From assembly GCA_017469925.1 (NCBI GenBank), contig JAFUFK010000016.1, positions 404,160 through 468,159 of the forward strand: a stretch of DNA of 64,000 bases, given 5' to 3'. The DNA comes from Bacteroidaceae bacterium (GTDB taxonomy: Bacteria > Bacteroidota > Bacteroidia > Bacteroidales > Bacteroidaceae). The notes under the pieces were generated by a model. That model saw only the letters and a list, made by a program, of their open reading frames with translations. It was not told where the DNA came from and made no database searches. Below are positions 62,990 to 64,000 of the stretch, in pieces; position 1 is the stretch's first letter, and each line of letters begins with the position of its first letter. The position numbers and the translations under genes are program-made.

Positions 62990-63208
62990 TTAGTTAAAAT
63001 AGTCTGAAATCTCGGTGATGAGGCCTTTCTTGTCCCAATAGACATAAAGACGGTAGGCCACATAGCCTGTGGCTACAGCGAGAGCCTTTGAAGCCACTAA
63101 TGTAACGAATGAGTCTGCCTCACAGAGAGCGAGAAGCATTGTCGCGCATACGAGAAGCATGAAGACGTCGTTGCGCCAGTTTGTGCAGATTGATAGTAAC
63201 TTTTTCAT
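62990..63208 (-). CDS. Small membrane protein
   Basis: This 72-residue protein has a basic N-terminus and two hydrophobic segments (FMLLVCATMLLALCEADSF, then LVASKALAVATGYVAYRLYV), ending in a charged tail. It overlaps the upstream HTH-like gene by 4 nt. Function unknown; a superinfection-exclusion role is possible for small early membrane proteins but is not shown here. Confidence 0.6.
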   Translation of the reverse strand: MKKLLSICTNWRNDVFMLLVCATMLLALCEADSFVTLVASKALAVATGYVAYRLYVYWDKKGLITEISDYFN

Positions 63209-63507
63209 ATCAGTTTGTCGTTGGCAATATTCTTCAATCTCAATGAGGACAACACACCTTTCAACTTAGTCATTGAGTAGTATCGTATGTCATTCCTATT
63301 TGTGCCGTTCTTATAACCTTCTATGAGCCCAGCATCCACCCATTTCTGTAGCATTACGGGTTTGAATCCAAGGCGCTTGATGTAGCGCTTCGCCTCGGAC
63401 TGCGATATTCTGTCGGATGTCGGCGCTGCATTCCGCACGTACTGCTGTATGCCCATCTCGACGGAATTAGCGATGATGTCCTGAAGCTCTTGTATAGTGA
63501 TGTCCAT
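63205..63507 (-). CDS. Helix-turn-helix-like small DNA-binding protein
   Basis: This 100-residue protein has a helical N-terminus (TIQELQDIIANSVEMGIQQY). A winged-helix-like part of the HTH_17/excisionase type follows (SQSEAKRYIKRLGFKPVMLQ, then KWVDAGLIEGYKNG) and ends with a strand (DIRYYSMTKLKGVLS). Such proteins often act as excisionases or early regulators. It lies at the head of the recombination genes, 1 nt after the repeat protein. Confidence 0.65.
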   Translation of the reverse strand: MDITIQELQDIIANSVEMGIQQYVRNAAPTSDRISQSEAKRYIKRLGFKPVMLQKWVDAGLIEGYKNGTNRNDIRYYSMTKLKGVLSSLRLKNIANDKLI

Positions 63508-63508
63508 T

Positions 63509-64000
63509 TCAATAGCTTTCTTCGTTATCCCATTCTACAAACTCCCCATCCACCAGTCGATACCATGTGTCGGCTTTGATACGTTCACCATCAACATATC
63601 CCGTCTTCACGCACTTGGGAACCCACTGGCCTTTCTCTTTATCATTCATCCACTCGGCAAGTGTAATCCATGAGCCTTTTTTGGCTTTGACTTTGGAGTC
63701 ATGTCCCGCGCACATTATAACGCTATTCTCTCCAGTGCTATTAATCTGTGCAGAGTCACCGCTTGACCCTATCTGTGCATAGTCACCGCTTGACCCTATC
63801 TGTGCATAGTCACCGCTTGACCCTATCTTTGCATAGTCACCGCTTGACCCTATCTTTGCATAGTCACCGCTTGACCCTATCTTTGCAGAGTCACCGCTTG
63901 ACCCTATCTTTGCAGAGTCACCGCTTGACCCTATCTTTGCAGAGTCACCGCTTGACCCTATCTTTGCATAGTAACCGCTTGACCCTATCTGTGCAGAGTC
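63509..64000 (-). CDS. Nonapeptide-repeat protein, DUF7666-like, start beyond the window
   Basis: The frame is open from the window edge to the stop at 63509, at least 163 residues, so the ATG at 63715 is internal. The N-terminal visible part is nine full copies of a nonapeptide (IGSSGDSAK or IGSSGDYAK), expected to form a beta-solenoid. The C-terminus VIMCAGHDSKVKAKKGSWIT, followed by LAEW, caps the solenoid as in DUF7666-type proteins of Bacteroidetes phages. Function unknown. The repeats make length variation likely. Confidence 0.72.
   Translation of the reverse strand, partial: DSAQIGSSGYYAKIGSSGDSAKIGSSGDSAKIGSSGDSAKIGSSGDYAKIGSSGDYAKIGSSGDYAQIGSSGDYAQIGSSGDSAQINSTGENSVIMCAGHDSKVKAKKGSWITLAEWMNDKEKGQWVPKCVKTGYVDGERIKADTWYRLVDGEFVEWDNEESY
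63746..64000 (-). repeat. 27-bp tandem repeat array inside a coding region
   Basis: Units start at 63746, 63773, 63800, 63827, 63854, 63881, 63908, 63935 and 63962, with a tenth partial unit at 63989 running into the window edge. Units differ at only a few positions (CTG/CTT, CAT/CAG and one AAC for CAC). There are no spacers, so it is not a CRISPR array. Confidence 0.95.

Noticed and set aside
63746-64000. Regular repeats suggesting a CRISPR array
   Set aside because: Units are directly adjacent with no spacers, the period is 27 bp and the frame is open throughout, so it is a protein-coding tandem repeat.

Overview
The window joins a Bacteroidales chromosome to the left part of an integrated podovirus-like prophage. 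The host assignment rests on TAnnTTTG-type -7 promoter boxes, few Shine-Dalgarno sites, a GH115 xylan glucuronidase beside an AraC regulator, an LptE/SecG neighbourhood typical of the order, and many phage proteins of families seen in gut Bacteroides and Prevotella phages. The GC-rich left flank suggests Prevotellaceae or a relative; this is inference. Base composition drops clearly at about 15.2 kb.

Chromosome, 1-15.2 kb: a flavodoxin; an AraC regulator directly behind a GH115 alpha-glucuronidase; a 45-codon AraC relic; an outer-membrane porin; a GATE-type inner-membrane protein; type I asparaginase; alanine dehydrogenase; mfd broken by a heptanucleotide tandem repeat; then a sigma-54 activator, LptE, a TPR-like protein and SecG. 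The host part ends at 15203-15244 in the 3' half of a tRNA-His gene (minus strand). This is the left attachment site: the prophage entered at the anticodon loop.

Prophage, 15.24 kb to beyond 64 kb. (1) Next to attL lie AT-rich repeats and terminators. (2) At 16.0-33.5 kb is an ejection-protein-like cassette of two small helical proteins and one 5285-residue polyvalent giant. The giant carries nuclease-like, pyrophosphatase-like, ADP-ribosyltransferase-like and metallopeptidase-like segments. (3) At 33.5-37.2 kb, leftward: a small basic protein, terminase large subunit, a six-helix rhomboid protease and a putative DNA-binding protein. (4) At 37.2-53.8 kb, rightward: scaffold, major capsid protein with a signal-peptide-like N-terminus, head-completion proteins, tRNA-Ser(GCU), tail fibre with a phosphoesterase domain, holin, endolysin, P63C protein, spanin-like lipoprotein, three paralogous small connector proteins, a HAD protein, a P22 gp10-like tail protein and portal. 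(5) At 53.9-64 kb, leftward: an early operon with RecT, a RecE-like nuclease, SNF2 helicase, VRR-NUC nuclease, a DUF4373 replication protein, an ASCH protein and microgenes, ending in a repeat protein cut by the window edge. No integrase or repressor is seen; they should lie further right.

The late units share one promoter design: an 18-nt box like GTTAAAAGATAAAAGTTT, exactly 18 nt of spacer, then TAnnTTTG. At 15.98 kb two copies are interlocked and divergent. The most unusual points are this promoter family, the giant protein with two small genes nested out of frame in its linkers, a phage rhomboid protease beside a capsid protein with a hydrophobic leader, and the phase-variation-like mfd.
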